From Stackebrandtia albiflava (GTDB lineage Bacteria; Actinomycetota; Actinomycetes; Mycobacteriales; Micromonosporaceae): DNA of 64,000 nucleotides. The notes under the pieces are model-generated. The model saw only the letters and a list, made by a program, of their open reading frames with translations, made no database searches and was not told where the DNA came from. Position numbers and translations under genes: made by a program. How positions within the stretch are numbered: position 1 is the stretch's first letter; every line of letters begins with the position of its first letter. The DNA is taken from assembly GCF_007994225.1 (NCBI RefSeq), contig NZ_VLLL01000008.1:1-64000 (forward strand). Direction: 5' to 3'. Below are positions 61,924 through 64,000 of this stretch, piece after piece.

Positions 61924-63173
61924 GCCATCTCCTTCATGACCGCGCGCACCGAGTCGGCCAGAACGGAGAGGCCGTCGGCGAGCTGTTCGTCGGGCGTGTT
62001 CAACGGCGGCAACAGTTTCACCACCTCGTCCTCGGGACCGGCCGTCTCCACCAGCAGGCCGCGTTCGAACGCCTCGGCGCACACCGCCGACGCCAGCCGG
62101 GTGTCGTCGAACACCAGGCCCCGCGCCAGCCCGGAACCCCGGGTGGACACGCCGTCGTGTTCGTCGGCGGTCTCGGCCAGCCGCGCCGCCACCAGGTGCG
62201 ACTTCGCGCAGGTGGCCTCGGCGAACGCCGAGTCGGTCCAGAACTCGTCCAACGCGGTGGCCGCGGTGACGAACGCCGGGTTGTAGCCGCGGAACGTGCC
62301 GTTGTGCTCGCCGGGCTCCCACACGTCCAGGTCGGGCCGGAACAGTGTGAGTGCGAACGGGAGGCCGTAACCCGACAGCGACTTCGACAGGCACACGATG
62401 TCGGGCGTGATGCCCGCCGCCTCGAAGCTGAAGAACGGACCGGTGCGACCGCAACCCATCTGGACGTCGTCGACGATGAGCAGGATGTCGTTCTCCCGGC
62501 ACAACTGCGCCAGTGCGCGCAGCCACTCCGGGCGGGCGACGTTGACGCCGCCCTCACCCTGCACCGTCTCGACGATGACGGCGGCCGGTTGGGCGACACC
62601 GGAACCGGAGTCCTCCAGCAGGCGCCGCATCCACAGCAGGTCGGGCATCTGACCGTCGAGGTAACGGTCGTACGGCAGGGTCATGGTGTGCCCCAACGGG
62701 ACACCGGCACCCTCGCGTTTCATCGCGTTGCCGGTCAGGGCGAGCGCGCCGAGCGTCATGCCGTGGAACGCGTTGGTGAACCGGGCGATGAGTTCCCGGC
62801 CGGTGACCTTGCGGGCCAGTTTGATGGCCGCCTCGACGGCATTGGTGCCCGCCGGACCGGGGAACTGCACCTTGTAGTCGAGGCCGCGTGGCTTCAGGAC
62901 GACGTCCCGGAACCGGGACAGGAAACGGGATTTGGCGGCGGTGTGCATGTCCAGGGCGTGGACGATGTTGTCGCCGGTGAGGTACTCCAGCAGCGCGGCC
63001 TTCAGCACCGGGTGGTTGTGTCCGTAGTTGAGTGCGCCGGCTCCGGCGAAGAAGTCGATGTAGGACTTGCCGGACTCGTCGACGACCGTTGACTGCGTTG
63101 CTCTGGTGAACACCGTGGGCCAGCCACGGCAGTAGGAGCGGACCTGGGACTCTACTTCTTCGAATACACTCAT
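61920..63173 (-). CDS. ectB: Diaminobutyrate-2-oxoglutarate transaminase EctB
   Basis: A 417-residue class III aminotransferase. It transfers an amino group from glutamate to aspartate semialdehyde, giving L-2,4-diaminobutyrate. The PLP Lys264 is in [21 protein letters not shown] holds the Asp for the pyridine [14 protein letters not shown] is the usual EctB start. GGAAG precedes the ATG. Confidence 0.97.
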   Translation of the reverse strand: MSVFEEVESQVRSYCRGWPTVFTRATQSTVVDESGKSYIDFFAGAGALNYGHNHPVLKAALLEYLTGDNIVHALDMHTAAKSRFLSRFRDVVLKPRGLDYKVQFPGPAGTNAVEAAIKLARKVTGRELIARFTNAFHGMTLGALALTGNAMKREGAGVPLGHTMTLPYDRYLDGQMPDLLWMRRLLEDSGSGVAQPAAVIVETVQGEGGVNVARPEWLRALAQLCRENDILLIVDDVQMGCGRTGPFFSFEAAGITPDIVCLSKSLSGYGLPFALTLFRPDLDVWEPGEHNGTFRGYNPAFVTAATALDEFWTDSAFAEATCAKSHLVAARLAETADEHDGVSTRGSGLARGLVFDDTRLASAVCAEAFERGLLVETAGPEDEVVKLLPPLNTPDEQLADGLSVLADSVRAVMKEMA

Positions 63174-63281
63174 GGGTCTTCCGGGTCGGCCTGTGGCCGC
63201 TGCCCCGATGCACCCGCGGACTGGGCCGCCCGGCAGGGCACGCGCCCGGGCCGGCTCGAAGCCCGGACGTGGATACGCGCG

Positions 63282-63815
63282 TCAGCGGCGGCCCAACGGG
63301 CCGATCAGGAACCGGAACTCCGGTTCGTGTCCGCTGCCGAGCATCTCCTCGGAGAACAGCGCGTCCCGCGTGAGAGTCGCCTCGCGCGCGGCGGCGAACG
63401 AGGTGAACAGTCGCGTGGACGGCAGGTTGCCCGGGGTGACGGTCGCCTCGACGTGGTCGACCCCGTGCGGGATCGTCCGGTCGGTGAGGTGATCGAGCAT
63501 TCGCCGGGCCAGCCCCTGGCGGCGATGACTCGGTGAGACCGCGACCTGCCAGACGAACAGCACGTGGTCGTCGGCGGGGCGGCGGTACCCGGTGACGAAT
63601 CCCGCGAGACGGTCGCCGTCATTGGCGACGACGCTGGTCGCGGCGAAGTCCCGGCACCACAGCACGTAGCTGTAGCGGGAGTTCACGTCGAGGGTTCCGG
63701 TCGCCTTCGCCAGTTCCCACATGCGGCCGCCGTCGTCCAGCGTCGGGGTCGCCAGCCGGAATCCGGTCGGCTCCGAGACGTGGACGGCGGGCTCACTCGT
63801 GTCACTGAGGGGCAT
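63282..63815 (-). CDS. ectA: Diaminobutyrate acetyltransferase EctA
   Basis: A 177-residue GNAT-fold enzyme that acetylates diaminobutyrate at the gamma amino group. The acetyl-CoA loop is RRQGLARRML (residues ~98-107). VNSRYSYVLWCRDFAATSVVA is the EctA substrate region. It starts the operon and is separated from ectB by 108 bases. Confidence 0.96.
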   Translation of the reverse strand: MPLSDTSEPAVHVSEPTGFRLATPTLDDGGRMWELAKATGTLDVNSRYSYVLWCRDFAATSVVANDGDRLAGFVTGYRRPADDHVLFVWQVAVSPSHRRQGLARRMLDHLTDRTIPHGVDHVEATVTPGNLPSTRLFTSFAAAREATLTRDALFSEEMLGSGHEPEFRFLIGPLGRR

Positions 63816-63867
63816 GGGTGCAACTTACCCGATCCGCCGGACCTCGAACAACGTGCCGTTTTGCCCG

Positions 63868-63873
63868 GTTATA
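63868..63873 (-). promoter_or_regulatory. Candidate -10 of the ectABCD promoter
   Basis: TATAAC on the minus strand lies 53 bases before the ectA ATG. The hexamer 17 bp upstream (CGTTTC) is a weak -35, so another sigma factor or an activator may be needed, as often for ect genes under osmotic control. Confidence 0.4.
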
Positions 63874-63905
63874 TCCGGACGAATCCGGGCGAAACGAATC
63901 GGTAG

Positions 63906-63917
63906 ATTGTTGACAAT
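63906..63917. promoter_or_regulatory. Candidate GntR-type operator
   Basis: ATTGTTGACAAT is an inverted repeat (ATTGT/ACAAT) and contains TTGACA. Such sites are typical of GntR-family operators in actinobacteria. It lies just before a possible plus-strand start at 63918 and ~95 bases upstream of ectA. Confidence 0.4.
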
Positions 63918-64000
63918 ATGCTGGCCAACAACCAGATCATCGTCAGAATGAGCCCGCAACGAATACTTGGTGACGGATTGGTAACGATTCGGTCGCCGTA
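63918..64000 (+). CDS. Possible 5' end of a gene continuing past the window
   Basis: From ATG 63918 the frame is open to the window edge (MLANNQIIVRMSPQRILGDG...). An internal ATG at 63954 is an alternative. There are too few residues to assign a family. A GntR-type operator just upstream hints at a regulator, but this is a guess. Confidence 0.25.
   Translation, partial: MLANNQIIVRMSPQRILGDGLVTIRSP

Overview
The window is GC-rich actinobacterial chromosome. Marker genes are mshA (mycothiol), gpmA-senX3-regX3, the futalosine menaquinone enzyme MqnE, a mycosin with several ESX/type VII-type secreted-protein genes, an AfsR-like regulator, many GTG starts and many 4-bp ATGA/GTGA gene overlaps. 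The complete ectABCD operon (ectoine and 5-hydroxyectoine) points to a salt- or drought-tolerant actinomycete, possibly Glycomyces/Stackebrandtia-like. That genus guess is inference only.

Layout. 0-0.4 kb: 3' end of an IS3-family insertion sequence. 0.6-9.4 kb: ESX-type accessory genes (two YbaB-like proteins, WXG100-like proteins, a lipoprotein, a DUF1023-type hydrolase, a mycosin), with a LacI regulator and small proteins between them. 9.4-16.8 kb: mixed accessory genes (a HicB antitoxin with a 5'-truncated hicA, a DUF6236-like protein, an Acg-type nitroreductase, a flavin monooxygenase, an ADP-ribosylglycohydrolase). 17.1-24.8 kb: an AfsR/SARP regulator, a VOC protein, a sugar ABC transporter lacking its ATPase gene, and an epoxide-hydrolase-like protein. 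24.9-27.9 kb: acs and a divergent Fic-like gene. 28-31.2 kb: a second group of ESX-like substrates and a lipoprotein. 31.2-38.5 kb: mqnE, envelope proteins, an NlpC/P60 hydrolase and a very proline-rich zinc-ribbon protein. 38.6-44.1 kb: an ABC-2 exporter, then regX3, senX3 and gpmA, with a PHO box before senX3. 44.4-49.1 kb: an MFS gene and a MauE/MauD-like operon around a Cys-rich, Tat-type, peptidoglycan-binding protein. 49.5-53.8 kb: a full selenocysteine module (selD, tRNA-Sec, selA, selB). 53.9-60.4 kb: an MFS exporter, a sugar-lactone oxidase divergent from a TetR gene, an SDR, mshA and a YbjN gene. 60.6-63.8 kb: ectABCD.

How the parts work together. SelD, SelA, tRNA-Sec and SelB make and insert selenocysteine, although no selenoprotein target is visible here. 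EctA, B, C and D form a linear pathway from diaminobutyrate to hydroxyectoine. SenX3-RegX3 probably regulates itself through the PHO box. The MauE-like and MauD-like proteins probably supply disulfide chemistry to the Cys-rich secreted protein beside them, and perhaps to a stand-alone six-Cys peptide at 43.1 kb.

The most unusual structure is a dispersed family of intergenic repeats (about 23.8, 34.8, 43.3, 49.3 and 60.4 kb). Each copy has 12-bp inverted arms separated by a near-constant distance (arm start to arm start 71-73 bp). Extra arm copies follow at exact 21-bp steps in four of the five. The arm sequence differs between copies but stays self-complementary within each copy. I know of no described element with this layout.
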